Source: Pleionea sediminis
Lineage (GTDB): Bacteria > Pseudomonadota > Gammaproteobacteria > Enterobacterales > Kangiellaceae
Length of the DNA stretch: 64,000 nucleotides
Direction: 5' to 3'
Assembly: GCF_007570825.1 (NCBI RefSeq)
Contig: NZ_SUNB01000002.1
Location: 682,001 to 746,000, forward strand
Positions 9,639 through 19,109 of the stretch are shown piece by piece. The position numbers and the translations under genes are program-made. Numbering within the stretch: position 1 is the stretch's first letter; every line of letters starts with the position of its first letter. The notes below the pieces were generated by a model. It ran no database searches. It was not told the DNA's origin and was given only the letters and a program-made list of their open reading frames with translations.

Positions 9639-10637
9639 CTATTCAAAAAATCTTTGTTTAATTTCTTGGGGTAACTCTAAACCTGTTACATGGGCTCTTT
9701 GCAATAACTCCCAATAATAGCGATAAGTTGCTCGATCATGTAACTCGCCTTTAAATTGAATAGGCCCCCACTCAGCATCTTGTGCAGCTGTGAGTATACC
9801 TAAAGCATCTTCAATTTCAGAATAATCAGGCTTCATCGCATCAATTATTGCCTTAATTTGCGTAGGATAAATACTCCACATCCGCAAAAAGCCAAACTCA
9901 TTGCGTGCTCGCTCGGCATCTTTATACGTTTGATATGGATTTTTTAAATCTAAAGTCACATTGTGCGCCGGAATAACACCGTTGGCTAATGCAGCAGCAA
10001 CCATTTCTGACTTGGCTCGCGCTAAAATCGGATGATCAAATTGACCGGGCGATCGCATCGCAGAAGCCGGAATCGCTCCATGATGCCCAGAGACAAAATC
10101 CATCATGCCAAAATCTAGTACTTGAATCCAAGGTAACTTGGCAATTTTCCAGACATCTCGCAAAGCGCCATGCGTCTCAATGAGAACGTGAATTGGAATT
10201 TCTCGTTCAATTTTATTTTCTTTTGCTACTTGCTGGATGTAATGAACCATCTCAGCAATTTGTGCCGCTTCTGTCGACTTGGGTAAGGTAATATAAGCAA
10301 CACGCTCACCTATTGCGGGAACCAAAATATCAACATCTTGGCGCCAATCAGGATGCGAGTAATCGTGAATTCGAACCCCTGCCATATTATGCTTGTTGGC
10401 GTCAGATCCTATGACTGACGCGACCATATTCGCGTGCTCAACTTCTTTACCTGCAGCAGCACCATCTTCACAATCGCAAGTAATATCGAATACCGGACCT
10501 ATCTTATCTTGTAATTCCAACGCTTTACGGATTAGCTTTTCGCTGCCCGCAAAATGTTCGCAACTTGGAATAACTGGAAACGGTTTTTCACCCTCAAACA
10601 ATGCATCGTTTGGGTGCACCTTCTGGCTCATAGCCAT
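9639..10637 (-). CDS. HpcH/HpaI-family CoA ester lyase (malyl-CoA / methylmalyl-CoA lyase-like)
   Basis: The 332-residue TIM-barrel enzyme of the CitE/Mcl group cleaves or forms a 3-hydroxy-dicarboxyl-CoA (malyl-, methylmalyl- or citramalyl-CoA type). Visible family segments are CDCEDGAAAG (metal/substrate Asp-Glu near 56-60), GVRIHDYSHPDW (Arg contacting CoA), VLIETHGALRDVW (metal-binding Glu near 149), LDFGMMDFVSGHHGAIPASAMRSPGQFDHP and MWSIYPTQIKAI. The His-rich SGHHGA loop is of the MclA-like clade as I know it, not of citrate-lyase beta subunits. It faces the four-gene operon at 10924-15692 across a 286-bp divergent gap, which suggests shared control. Substrate remains inference. Confidence 0.88.
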   Translation of the reverse strand: MAMSQKVHPNDALFEGEKPFPVIPSCEHFAGSEKLIRKALELQDKIGPVFDITCDCEDGAAAGKEVEHANMVASVIGSDANKHNMAGVRIHDYSHPDWRQDVDILVPAIGERVAYITLPKSTEAAQIAEMVHYIQQVAKENKIEREIPIHVLIETHGALRDVWKIAKLPWIQVLDFGMMDFVSGHHGAIPASAMRSPGQFDHPILARAKSEMVAAALANGVIPAHNVTLDLKNPYQTYKDAERARNEFGFLRMWSIYPTQIKAIIDAMKPDYSEIEDALGILTAAQDAEWGPIQFKGELHDRATYRYYWELLQRAHVTGLELPQEIKQRFFE

Positions 10638-10923
10638 CCTCCTATAACTTTTTATTAATAAGCAATAAGTTACTTTATTGTATAAACTTAATGCGCGTCG
10701 CTGTTATTTTTGAATGAGTTCTGCACCGCAATAAACCGCTTACAACCTTACTAGACTCAGATTGGGTTAGCAAGAAAAATTCAAACAAGTGATTGAAATG
10801 AGCGTTTAAGTGTGTTCTATTACTATTGCGCTGCAATATCAAACCAAAAAGAAAACCACTTGTTACAGCCGCCGGCTTCTGCAAGTAACACTGCAACAAA
10901 GTACAATACGATAGGACTAGGTA

Positions 10924-12045
10924 ATGAACTACGAGTACGCGTTTCTCGACAACGTCGATGAACAACTGGTGCTGGGTGGCTTCTGGCCGGGGATCCAGCT
11001 CTATTATCCCCCTGTGAAGTACAACCCTGCGAAAGGTGAATACGAAACCATGGAGCAGGCTGCCGAGCGAATTCGAAAACACGCCCACCACTGCCCTGCA
11101 CACACGCTACTATTTGATTTAGAAGATGGTTGTCGACAAAAAGAAATGAGTCGCGAACTGCTCAAGCAAGAGCTGCCAAAATTTCCAGAAAGAAAATTTC
11201 AAATTGCACTACGAATTAACCCCTTCCGCACACCAGAATACGAAAAAGACCTCGAACTTATTAAAGCCGTTTCAGAGCATATTGATGTCATTATTCTGGC
11301 AAAAGCAGGTGAGGTTTACGGTGCTGCAGAAATTCGAGATTTGTCAGCTTGGCTGGTCGGCGTTAATGACAAGATTGAGATTCAACCGATTATTGAACAT
11401 CCTCGTTCATTAAAACTCGCTCCCGATTTAATGCAATTTTCGTCAGTAACTCACGTTGTTTTTGGGATCCACGATTTTTCCAAAGCGATGGCTATCCACC
11501 TTACTCCCGAAGGTTGGATCGACGAATTACGTACCTACTTACGTAACTTACTACTAGAAGCGAGAATAGCGGGAAAAGGTGTAATAGGAGGTGTGGAAGT
11601 ACTTATTAACGACACTCCTATGCCAGAGAATTTTATTGAGCCTCACGATGTTAGACGTTGGCTCGATTTACATGGCGACCATAACTCTCATGTTGTGCAT
11701 CGCCATGCAATTGAAGAAGCACAAATGGGATTGACCGGAAAGCAAGTTATACACCCCTATCATATCCATTTATGTAAAGTTGCTTTCACTCCGAGCCCTT
11801 TGCAAATTGACCGCAATGTGCGCGTCCTCCAAGCAGCGATTGATGCAGATGCGTTACTTGGCGGAGCAATTCGATTCGAAGGGGAAATGCTTGATCCACC
11901 CATGTTTGGAAAAGCTTTACAGACCCTGTTAAGAGCTTATGCGCTCAAATCCCTCAGCCCCGAACACAAAGCTTTTGCCATGGATGTTCTTAAAAGACTC
12001 CCTGTTCATGTAATTCGAGAAAACTGGCCATACGGGAAGGTGTAA
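10924..12045 (+). CDS. HpcH/HpaI-family CoA ester lyase, second type
   Basis: This 373-residue cytoplasmic aldolase/lyase is of the citrate-lyase-beta superfamily but longer than the two neighbouring paralogues. It keeps TLLFDLEDGC (metal Glu/Asp near 60-66), ALRINPFRTPEY (Arg), IQPIIEHPRSL (Glu near 158), HVVFGIHDFSKAM and QVIHPYHIHLCKVAF. The C-terminal extension (about 310-373) is not typical of CitE. It is the first gene of a tight operon (gap of 4 bp to the ligase, then 2 bp, then overlap). AGGACTAGG precedes the start. Function is probably C-C bond cleavage of a hydroxyacyl-CoA, but the exact substrate is unknown. The first ~60 residues (DEQLVLGGFWPGIQLYYPP) are unlike standard CitE. 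Confidence 0.83.
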   Translation: MNYEYAFLDNVDEQLVLGGFWPGIQLYYPPVKYNPAKGEYETMEQAAERIRKHAHHCPAHTLLFDLEDGCRQKEMSRELLKQELPKFPERKFQIALRINPFRTPEYEKDLELIKAVSEHIDVIILAKAGEVYGAAEIRDLSAWLVGVNDKIEIQPIIEHPRSLKLAPDLMQFSSVTHVVFGIHDFSKAMAIHLTPEGWIDELRTYLRNLLLEARIAGKGVIGGVEVLINDTPMPENFIEPHDVRRWLDLHGDHNSHVVHRHAIEEAQMGLTGKQVIHPYHIHLCKVAFTPSPLQIDRNVRVLQAAIDADALLGGAIRFEGEMLDPPMFGKALQTLLRAYALKSLSPEHKAFAMDVLKRLPVHVIRENWPYGKV

Positions 12046-12049
12046 CCCA

Positions 12050-13699
12050 ATGAGCAAGCTAAAAAATTATTTACAACACGACATTGAAAATGGTGAAGAT
12101 CAATGGGAGTGGCAAATCCCGGAACACTTCAATATTGGCTATGCTTGTGTCGATCAAAACGTAACGGATGGACGCGGTGATAATGTAGCGTTTATTTTAG
12201 AAGATGCTGACAAAGGCACTTTTGAGCTCACTTATAGTGCATTGCAAGAAAAAACAAATGCCTTTGCTAATTTACTAGCTAACTTGAAGTTTGCAGTTGG
12301 TGAGCGGTTACTTATTCGCTTGCCTAATTCATTAGAATATCCAACCGCATTTTTCGGCAGTTTGAAATACGGCTCGGTTGCCGTTCCAACCTCCACGCTT
12401 CTAGCAGCCGAGGAAGTTGCCTACTTAGCGAAGGACTCTGGCGCTCGAGCCCTGGTTACTGCTAAATCCATGTGGCCAGAACTGTCTGAAGCCTTGTCTG
12501 AATGTAACGAGTTGAAACAAGTGTTTTTAACCGGTGAAGGCAGCATTCACGACTTACCATCATCACAAAATATCCAACTGATTGATCTGGATGTTGAGCT
12601 CAAATGCCAAAGAACAGAATTTCAGTGTCATCGGACATTGGCAAACGACCCTGCTTACCTGGTTTATACCTCGGGAACGACCGGATTTCCTAAAGGTGTA
12701 TTGCATGCCCACCGCGCAATGATCGGAAGACTTCCTGCATCAGACTATTGGTTTGATTTTGATCGAGACGACAGAATTTTACATTCCGGCAAGTTTAATT
12801 GGACCTATGTATTGGGCTCAGCATTAATGGATCCTCTATTTCATGGCAAAACGGTTGTCGTCTATGAGGGCCCAAATGACGCAACTACCTGGCCGCGGCT
12901 AATCCAAAAACACAAATGCACAATATTTATTGGCGTGCCTACAATTTATCGACAAATCATTCAAAAAACAGAAATGACCAAAAAAGATGTTCCTTCGCTT
13001 AGACATTGCATGAGCGCAGGCGAACACCTGTCGGATGAAATGTTACTCGCGTGGCGTTCTCGCTTTGAGCAAGATGTTTATGAAGCAATAGGTATGTCCG
13101 AATTGTCTTATTACATTTCACAGCACAAAGCAAAGCCTATTCGTCCAGGTGCAGCCGGTTTTCCACAACCCGGTCATGATGTTCAATTACTCAACGAAAA
13201 CTTTGAACCAGTACAACCGGGCGAAGAAGGAATGATCTGTATTCCTCTTACCGATCCAGGCTTATTTATTAGTTACTGGAAACTGCCCGCAGAAACTGAA
13301 AAAGCACGTCAAAACGGATATTTTTTGACAGGTGATTACGCGCGTACTGATGAGCAAGGTTACATTTGGTTTATCGGTAGAAAAGACGACATTATCAACA
13401 CCTTTGGTTATCGAGTTTCACCTCATGAAATTGAGCGCGTTATGAAAACTCATCCTGCCGTTGCTGACTGTGTCGCACTTGGTGAAACAATAAGCAAAGA
13501 CAAAACGCTAGTTTCCATTTGTGTTATTACTCACCCAGAAAAAACAGCTTCTGAAGAAGAACTTTTAACCTTTGGTAGCGAACATTTAGCAAAATATAAA
13601 GCCCCTAAAATTGTTCACTTTTACGATGACTTCCCACGCACCAAAAATGGCAAAGTCCTCAGAAAAGAACTTATCGCTCAGTTAAGCAGGGAGCAATAA
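12050..13699 (+). CDS. Acyl-CoA ligase (AMP-forming, benzoate-CoA-ligase-like)
   Basis: The enzyme activates a carboxylic acid to its CoA thioester using ATP. It has 549 residues of the ANL superfamily. Motifs are the P-loop LVYTSGTTGFPKGVLHAHRA (about 203-222), YEAIGMSELSYY in place of the usual YGxTE, YFLTGDYARTDEQGY, GRKDDIINTFGYRVSPHEIE and the catalytic C-terminal lysine in PRTKNGKVLRKEL (near 540). The N-terminal WQIPEHFNIGYACVDQ resembles benzoate- and medium-chain-CoA ligases. Placed between CoA lyases, it most likely feeds the pathway by activating the incoming acid (a C5 dicarboxylate such as mesaconate, citramalate or itaconate is my inference). It starts 4 bp after the preceding stop, so translational coupling is likely. 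Confidence 0.9.
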   Translation: MSKLKNYLQHDIENGEDQWEWQIPEHFNIGYACVDQNVTDGRGDNVAFILEDADKGTFELTYSALQEKTNAFANLLANLKFAVGERLLIRLPNSLEYPTAFFGSLKYGSVAVPTSTLLAAEEVAYLAKDSGARALVTAKSMWPELSEALSECNELKQVFLTGEGSIHDLPSSQNIQLIDLDVELKCQRTEFQCHRTLANDPAYLVYTSGTTGFPKGVLHAHRAMIGRLPASDYWFDFDRDDRILHSGKFNWTYVLGSALMDPLFHGKTVVVYEGPNDATTWPRLIQKHKCTIFIGVPTIYRQIIQKTEMTKKDVPSLRHCMSAGEHLSDEMLLAWRSRFEQDVYEAIGMSELSYYISQHKAKPIRPGAAGFPQPGHDVQLLNENFEPVQPGEEGMICIPLTDPGLFISYWKLPAETEKARQNGYFLTGDYARTDEQGYIWFIGRKDDIINTFGYRVSPHEIERVMKTHPAVADCVALGETISKDKTLVSICVITHPEKTASEEELLTFGSEHLAKYKAPKIVHFYDDFPRTKNGKVLRKELIAQLSREQ

Positions 13700-13701
13700 T
13701 T

Positions 13702-14622
13702 ATGAATCAAGAAAATCAAAGTAATATTATGCCTTTTAACTATCGTCCGAGACGGACCATGCTGTATGTTCCAGCACATATTGAACGTCATATTGAAAAA
13801 TCTCGCGGCTTAGATGCCGACTCAATAATATTTGATCAGCAAGAGTCTGTTCCCCCTCAATTAAAAGACAAAGCACGAGAAAACTTATTAAAGTATTTAT
13901 CCAAATCTGACTTTGGTCACTCCGAAAAAGTTGTTCGCATTAATCCTCTAGATTCTCCATGGGGACTTGACGATCTTAAAACTTTGGTAGACTTAAGCGT
14001 AGATGCTGTACTATTCCCGAGAATGGAAAGTGCGGAACAACTCGAGGAATCTATTTATCATCTAGATAATGCTGGCGGTGGACATTTAAAAATAATGGTG
14101 AACATAGAAAGCCCGCTGGGTGTGCTTAATGCACAACAAATCGCAGCCAACGACCGGTTAGAAGTGCTTGTTCTTGGCACGACGGATTTAGCGAATGAAC
14201 TTAAATTGAACCAAACACCTGACCGAACTGGCTTACTCACTAGTTTATCGATGGTCATTCTTGCCGCTCGAGCCTTTAAAAAATACGTTATTGACGGCCC
14301 CCACTTTGATCTAAAAAACGTTGAAGCTTGTGAGTACTCATGTCGTCAAGCACGAGATCTCGGATTTGACGGAAAAACAGTTATTCATCCTGTTCAACTC
14401 GATTATACAAATGATGCTTTTACTCCTAAGCGCGATGAGATCAATAAAGCTAAACGTATTCTCAAAGCAATTGAAGAAGCGAATAAAGCCGATCGTTCAA
14501 TGGCAGTACTTGATGATCGATTAATTGAGCCATCTCTCACTGAGTGGGCACAAAGAGTTATAGCAGTTTACGAAACCGTGCATGAAATTGGTCAAAGCGA
14601 ACTTTGTGGTCCGGAGAAATAA
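13702..14622 (+). CDS. CitE-like CoA ester lyase, third type
   Basis: This 306-residue enzyme is the size of stand-alone CitE and (S)-citramalyl-CoA lyases. Segments include TMLYVPAHIERHIEKS, SIIFDQQESVPPQLK, VVRINPLDSPWGLDDL, VDAVLFPRMES, IMVNIESPLGVLNA (metal Glu), VLGTTDLANEL and GKTVIHPVQLDYTNDAF. One oddity: the usual DLED motif reads DQQES, so the first acidic pair is altered although the second Glu and the Arg are kept. This may reflect a different acid group or reduced activity. AGGGAG lies 8 bases before the start, and the stop overlaps the next start (TAATG). It probably works in sequence with the hydratase next door. Confidence 0.86.
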   Translation: MNQENQSNIMPFNYRPRRTMLYVPAHIERHIEKSRGLDADSIIFDQQESVPPQLKDKARENLLKYLSKSDFGHSEKVVRINPLDSPWGLDDLKTLVDLSVDAVLFPRMESAEQLEESIYHLDNAGGGHLKIMVNIESPLGVLNAQQIAANDRLEVLVLGTTDLANELKLNQTPDRTGLLTSLSMVILAARAFKKYVIDGPHFDLKNVEACEYSCRQARDLGFDGKTVIHPVQLDYTNDAFTPKRDEINKAKRILKAIEEANKADRSMAVLDDRLIEPSLTEWAQRVIAVYETVHEIGQSELCGPEK

Positions 14623-15692
14623 TGATGGCTCAACAAAAAACGTTTGCCGGAAATTTTTTCGAAGACTTTGACTTGGACGATGTCATTGTTCATGGTACTC
14701 CAAGAACAATTACCGAAGGTGATGTCGCTCTTTATATCGCCTTAACCGGCAGCCGACACGTTTTACACTGTGCAGATACGGTTGCAAAAGAATGCGGTTT
14801 CGAAAAGACTCCAATCGATAATTTGTTACTTTTCCATGTTGCCTTCGGAAAAACGGTTCCAGAAGTTTCGCTCAATGCCGTTGCCAATCTTGGTTATGCA
14901 GAATGTCGCTTTATCAATCCAGCTTATACTGGTGACACAGTATCAGTTGTTTCCAGAGTTATTGGTTTGAAAGAAAACAGCAATGGAAAAACAGGCATTG
15001 TCTATGTCCATTCAATTGCAAAAAATCAATCAGACACAACTTTGGTAGAATGGAAGCGCTGGGTGATGGTCAACAAGAAAGTACCTTCTGCCCCCACCGG
15101 AATAAACTCACAACCAGAGACACTACCTACAGTTGAAATGACCGAAGATTTAATTCCGGACACTTTAAGCTTTAAGCAATTTAGTCAGGAGTGGACAGCA
15201 AGCAATCACCTTTGGTCCGATTACTCTCCAGGAGAATCGATTGAGCACGTTGATGGTATGACAATTAACGACTCCGATCATTCGTTGGCAACTCGCCTCT
15301 ATCAAAACAATGCAAAAGTACATTTTGACGCTTATGCAATGCAACACTCAAGACATGGAAATCGTCTAGTTTACGGTGGGCATATCATGTCTCTATGCCG
15401 GGCTTTAAGTTATAACGGTCTAGCAAACGGATTATGGTTAGCCTCAATCAATGGTGGAGCACATGCTAATCCAAGTTTCGCTGGAGATACCATTTATTGC
15501 CGTTCAATTATTATGGATAAAGGCGAATTCGAAACAAGAAGTGATATTGGTTGGTTAAGGGTGAAAACTTATGGTTTTAAAAACTGCCAAGAAGACATTC
15601 GACAGCAAATTTTAGCGCAGACACCGGTTAATCTAAAAAATGACCATGTTGTTCTTGAACTAGACTACACACTGCTTGCTCCAAAGTTATAA
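14622..15692 (+). CDS. MaoC-family double-hotdog hydratase, mesaconyl-CoA hydratase-like
   Basis: The 356-residue protein has two hotdog halves. The N-terminal sequence (NFFEDFDLDDVIVHGTPRTI, EGDVALYIALTGSRH) closely follows the pattern I know from mesaconyl-CoA hydratase (beta-methylmalyl-CoA dehydratase) of Rhodobacter/Chloroflexus. That enzyme interconverts mesaconyl-CoA and methylmalyl-CoA. The second half carries GHIMSLCRAL and NPSFAGDTIYCRS. The ATG at 14622 overlaps the preceding stop (TAATG) and has GGAG 5 bases upstream, so the longer TTG start at 14604 is rejected. As last gene of the operon with an acyl-CoA ligase and lyases, it supports a route from a C5 unsaturated diacid to two small CoA or keto products. 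Confidence 0.85.
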   Translation: MMAQQKTFAGNFFEDFDLDDVIVHGTPRTITEGDVALYIALTGSRHVLHCADTVAKECGFEKTPIDNLLLFHVAFGKTVPEVSLNAVANLGYAECRFINPAYTGDTVSVVSRVIGLKENSNGKTGIVYVHSIAKNQSDTTLVEWKRWVMVNKKVPSAPTGINSQPETLPTVEMTEDLIPDTLSFKQFSQEWTASNHLWSDYSPGESIEHVDGMTINDSDHSLATRLYQNNAKVHFDAYAMQHSRHGNRLVYGGHIMSLCRALSYNGLANGLWLASINGGAHANPSFAGDTIYCRSIIMDKGEFETRSDIGWLRVKTYGFKNCQEDIRQQILAQTPVNLKNDHVVLELDYTLLAPKL

Positions 15693-15698
15693 AAACCG

Positions 15699-15726
15699 AT
15701 TGGTCACTCACTTTTGGGTGACCAAT
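15699..15726. terminator. Inverted repeat between convergent genes, likely bidirectional terminator
   Basis: A 9-bp perfect inverted repeat (ATTGGTCAC ... GTGACCAAT) lies 7 bp past the MaoC stop and overlaps the stop codon of the convergent cyclase gene. T-rich stretches flank it but are short. Confidence 0.6.
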
Positions 15727-18700
15727 TTAACTCACTCTTGTTTCTGGATGAGTGCAGCTTCACTAATCCACTCTCGATTAAAGCAAGCGACGACTTCATA
15801 ACTTCAGAAATACTAACTTCTTTTTCGCCATAAACCCCTTCAAGTCCCACCCAACAGTTTTTGCCACTTTGCTTCGCACAATACAAGCACAAATCGGCTA
15901 TTTGAATGATTTGTTCTGGCAGCATCTGAGAAGCATCGTAACTGGAGAAAGGATAAGGCGCAAAACCAACAGAACATGTGAGATTTAACGTCAGTTCTCT
16001 ACTAATAGGAAATTTATGTTCCATAAATGCTTGAAGTATTCGCTCAGCTATAATAGGTCCTTCACTCCGTTGTGTATCACGCATCACAAATAAAAATTCT
16101 TCACCACCATAGCGAACAATATAATCACCTTTACGAATCACCTTCGACGCAACATTGGTAATTTCAATTAGAATTTTATCGCCCACTGCGTGACCATAGG
16201 TATCATTAATTTTTTTAAAGTTATCAATATCAATAATAAAGAATAAAAGATCATGCTTTTGTACTTCTTCCAGATTGTCGAAATCTGAATTTAAAGAGAT
16301 ATACGCTCGATTTACATTGCCAATATCACGTTCTAAATAATGATAGAGTAATCGTCGATTACCCAAACCGGTTAGAGCATCCGTCATACTCACTTTCTCA
16401 AGTTTCTCATTAGCAATTTTCAATTCTCGATTGACACCTTCCAGCTGTTCATTTTTCGACTTTAACTCTTGAGTTCTATGCTTCACAAGGTAATGCAGCC
16501 GCTCTAGCATCTCTTTATTGCGCTTTTGATAACGGGTCCAACCTTCAACCGAGCCCCAAATTAAAGAAAATAAAAGTACGACGTAAAGTACATAAGCCCA
16601 CCCCGTCAACCACCACGGTGGAACCAACTCTATTGGAATAACCAAAGTGTCATGACTCCAAGCACCAAAACTATTTTTTGCCTTTACCTCTAAACGATAA
16701 TCTCCAGCTGGCAAAGAACTAAAGCTAATACGACGAAGATCATGCTCAGTTGTTTGCCATTTGTCTTGAAAGCCCACAAGCCGATATATAAATGAATTTT
16801 TATCTGGAGCCACAAAATCATTTGTTGTCAGTGAGAACTCTATTCGATCATAATTTTCACTAACTCTCAAATTTTCAAGTCGGTAAACCGGACCTTTCAG
16901 TTTGTAATTTTCAGTTGAAGTATCAACTCGCTCTCCATTAATCCGTAAACTATTTAAGTAAACTCGGTGATTCGCTACTTTTCGACTAATTTTTCCGGGA
17001 TCAATGACCACCATACCCTTTAAACTTCCGAAATAAAACTTTCCGTCTTTAGATTTAAAGTATGCACCAGAGTTAAACTCATTATGCGGCAAGCCATGTG
17101 TCTTCTTATAAGTTATATACTGTTGCTGCTCTGGAATATAACGCGTTAACCCTCTGTTTGTCGTCGACCATAACCAACCATACTTATCATCCATAATGGA
17201 ATAAATTACATCGTTAGGTAAACCATCTTCAGATGTATAATACTGAAAAACACCGGATGTTAAATTTAGTTTTGCAACGCCTCGACCATAAGAACCCATC
17301 CACATTGTCGTATCATTTTCTTGGTATAAACTCCATATCGAATTGCTTGGAGTATGAAGTCGTTCATCCAGTCCTCCATGATAATGACTTACTTTTGACA
17401 TATTACTAGGTTGAATTACATGGACTCCAGAGTCATCGGTAGCAACCCATAAAGTTCCTTGTTTATCTTTCATCAACGTCGAAATACGTTCGATACTTCT
17501 TGAAGGGTTTAACTTATATTGCTTAAAAACATTTTCTGTTTCACTCCACCAAAACAAACCTTTGTCATAAGTTCCAACCCAAAGACGCCCCATGTCATCT
17601 TCAATAATCGCCCGAACTAACTCTCCGGGCTGAAGAGCAATATTCATATCATCAGAAAAGTAGTTAAATCCTGACTCTTCAGAAAAACGAACGAGTCCTT
17701 TCTCCGTACCAACTAACAAGTTTCCATTTTTATCTGTGTAGAAGACTCGAATAAAATTACTAAGCAAAGGGTTCTTAAAGTCAGATTCTCGATCAATAAG
17801 CCTCATTTCTTCAGAAATTTCATTTCCTGTTAAAATACCAGAGCCATCCGTGCCTACCCAAATCTGACCAGAAGGGTCCTGATAGATCGCACGTATACTC
17901 GGCTCTTCCAGTACTTTATTATCCTTAAGCTCAAACTTACTGAAGACTTCAAGACCATTCACATTTGGCGTTAGTTTTATCACACCATTTAACCATGTAC
18001 CAATCCAAATGATACCATCTTCAGATTGGAAGATACTAACAACATGCTCATCAGGAATTTTGAAATAATCACTACTCGGACTGAAGTTAGCAATTTTTTC
18101 ATTTTCGTACTGATAAGACCAAGCTCCCCCTGTATCACTTGTTATCCAAACTCCGCCATTATGCGTCTCATCAATGGAGTTCAATTTATGTTTTTTAATT
18201 TTACTATTCAGTTCACTCAATGATGGGCTTTCAACTTCTCTCCATCCTTGAGGATGTTTTTTATAAACGCGAACAGAATCTTTAAGTAATATCCAAAATC
18301 GACTTTTTTGGTCTTGAAATATCCTGTTTACCGGCTCAGAAGTTGTTAGTTTTGGGATCTCATAATATTGGCCTTGTGCAAAGCCTTTAACACCGCTTGT
18401 AGTGGCAACAAATATTTGATTATCAGAATCTATGATAAAGTCAGTCACTTCATCATCTGGAGCTTCCCTCTCTGACAAAAAATAAAATTTACTGGTATAA
18501 GTGCTCAAATCATTTGAGGTAATCAAATGAAATAATCCTAACTCACTAATAAACCAAACTTGCCCAGAAGCATCAACATCACATGAAATTACTTGACGCC
18601 CACCTCTGCCTCCAGAGATGTCATTCAGACTAATTTGAAATCCTTCATTTTGTTCAATGTCATAACGCAATACACCGCCATCTAATGACGTCGCCCACAA

Positions 18701-18988
18701 TATTCCGTCATTAATACAAATTTTTGAAAAGCTAAATAAAGAACGTTTGTCAAATTTTCGATTATTTAAATTTTGATGACTCACACCATCATACCGGGAG
18801 ATTCCTTCATCCGTCGCAAAATATAGAAAACCATATTTGTCTTGCGCAATGGCTCTCACGGTCGACTGTGGTAGACCATCCTCCACGCCAATGACTTGCA
18901 TCTGGTAAGAGATTCCAGTCACTAGCTGAGAGCAAACCGTAAAAGTGATTAGTATCGCTGAAGCGAAAAGTCGACGTATCACCGACAT
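15704..18988 (-). CDS. Two-component-type beta-propeller sensor with GGDEF diguanylate cyclase output
   Basis: The 1094-residue membrane protein has a signal peptide (about 1-25), then about 14 propeller repeats (Reg_prop type; recurring DxxGxLWVGT, DKYGFLYFATDEGISRY, GWLWSTTNRGLTRY). A Y_Y_Y domain follows (about 700-780; FIYRLVGFQDKWQTT, LPAGDYRLEVKAKNSFGAWS), then one transmembrane helix near 790-812, a coiled coil and GGDEF. The active site GGEEF is at 961-965 and the inhibitory RxxD (RKGD) sits exactly five residues upstream, so an active, product-inhibited cyclase making c-di-GMP is expected. The architecture is that of hybrid polysaccharide sensors with the kinase replaced by GGDEF. 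The ligand is unknown. It is flanked by unrelated genes and has no linked regulator. Confidence 0.93.
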   Translation of the reverse strand: MSVIRRLFASAILITFTVCSQLVTGISYQMQVIGVEDGLPQSTVRAIAQDKYGFLYFATDEGISRYDGVSHQNLNNRKFDKRSLFSFSKICINDGILWATSLDGGVLRYDIEQNEGFQISLNDISGGRGGRQVISCDVDASGQVWFISELGLFHLITSNDLSTYTSKFYFLSEREAPDDEVTDFIIDSDNQIFVATTSGVKGFAQGQYYEIPKLTTSEPVNRIFQDQKSRFWILLKDSVRVYKKHPQGWREVESPSLSELNSKIKKHKLNSIDETHNGGVWITSDTGGAWSYQYENEKIANFSPSSDYFKIPDEHVVSIFQSEDGIIWIGTWLNGVIKLTPNVNGLEVFSKFELKDNKVLEEPSIRAIYQDPSGQIWVGTDGSGILTGNEISEEMRLIDRESDFKNPLLSNFIRVFYTDKNGNLLVGTEKGLVRFSEESGFNYFSDDMNIALQPGELVRAIIEDDMGRLWVGTYDKGLFWWSETENVFKQYKLNPSRSIERISTLMKDKQGTLWVATDDSGVHVIQPSNMSKVSHYHGGLDERLHTPSNSIWSLYQENDTTMWMGSYGRGVAKLNLTSGVFQYYTSEDGLPNDVIYSIMDDKYGWLWSTTNRGLTRYIPEQQQYITYKKTHGLPHNEFNSGAYFKSKDGKFYFGSLKGMVVIDPGKISRKVANHRVYLNSLRINGERVDTSTENYKLKGPVYRLENLRVSENYDRIEFSLTTNDFVAPDKNSFIYRLVGFQDKWQTTEHDLRRISFSSLPAGDYRLEVKAKNSFGAWSHDTLVIPIELVPPWWLTGWAYVLYVVLLFSLIWGSVEGWTRYQKRNKEMLERLHYLVKHRTQELKSKNEQLEGVNRELKIANEKLEKVSMTDALTGLGNRRLLYHYLERDIGNVNRAYISLNSDFDNLEEVQKHDLLFFIIDIDNFKKINDTYGHAVGDKILIEITNVASKVIRKGDYIVRYGGEEFLFVMRDTQRSEGPIIAERILQAFMEHKFPISRELTLNLTCSVGFAPYPFSSYDASQMLPEQIIQIADLCLYCAKQSGKNCWVGLEGVYGEKEVSISEVMKSSLALIESGLVKLHSSRNKSELNWSPKSE

Positions 18989-19109
18989 GCAACACCAACA
19001 AAAAGAGATTTATTTAAATGCATGTTGATAAGTGAGATTCTTTTAATATTGTTATTTAAGCTTATATGAAATACGTAATAACTCAAGAGCATCAATAGCT
19101 TGAGTTACC

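Noticed and set aside
10675-11103. Minus-strand ORF of 142 residues overlapping the lyase start and the divergent gap
   Set aside because: It lies opposite the well-supported lyase gene, has low-complexity Leu/Phe-rich translation and no ribosome-binding site; it is an antisense shadow.
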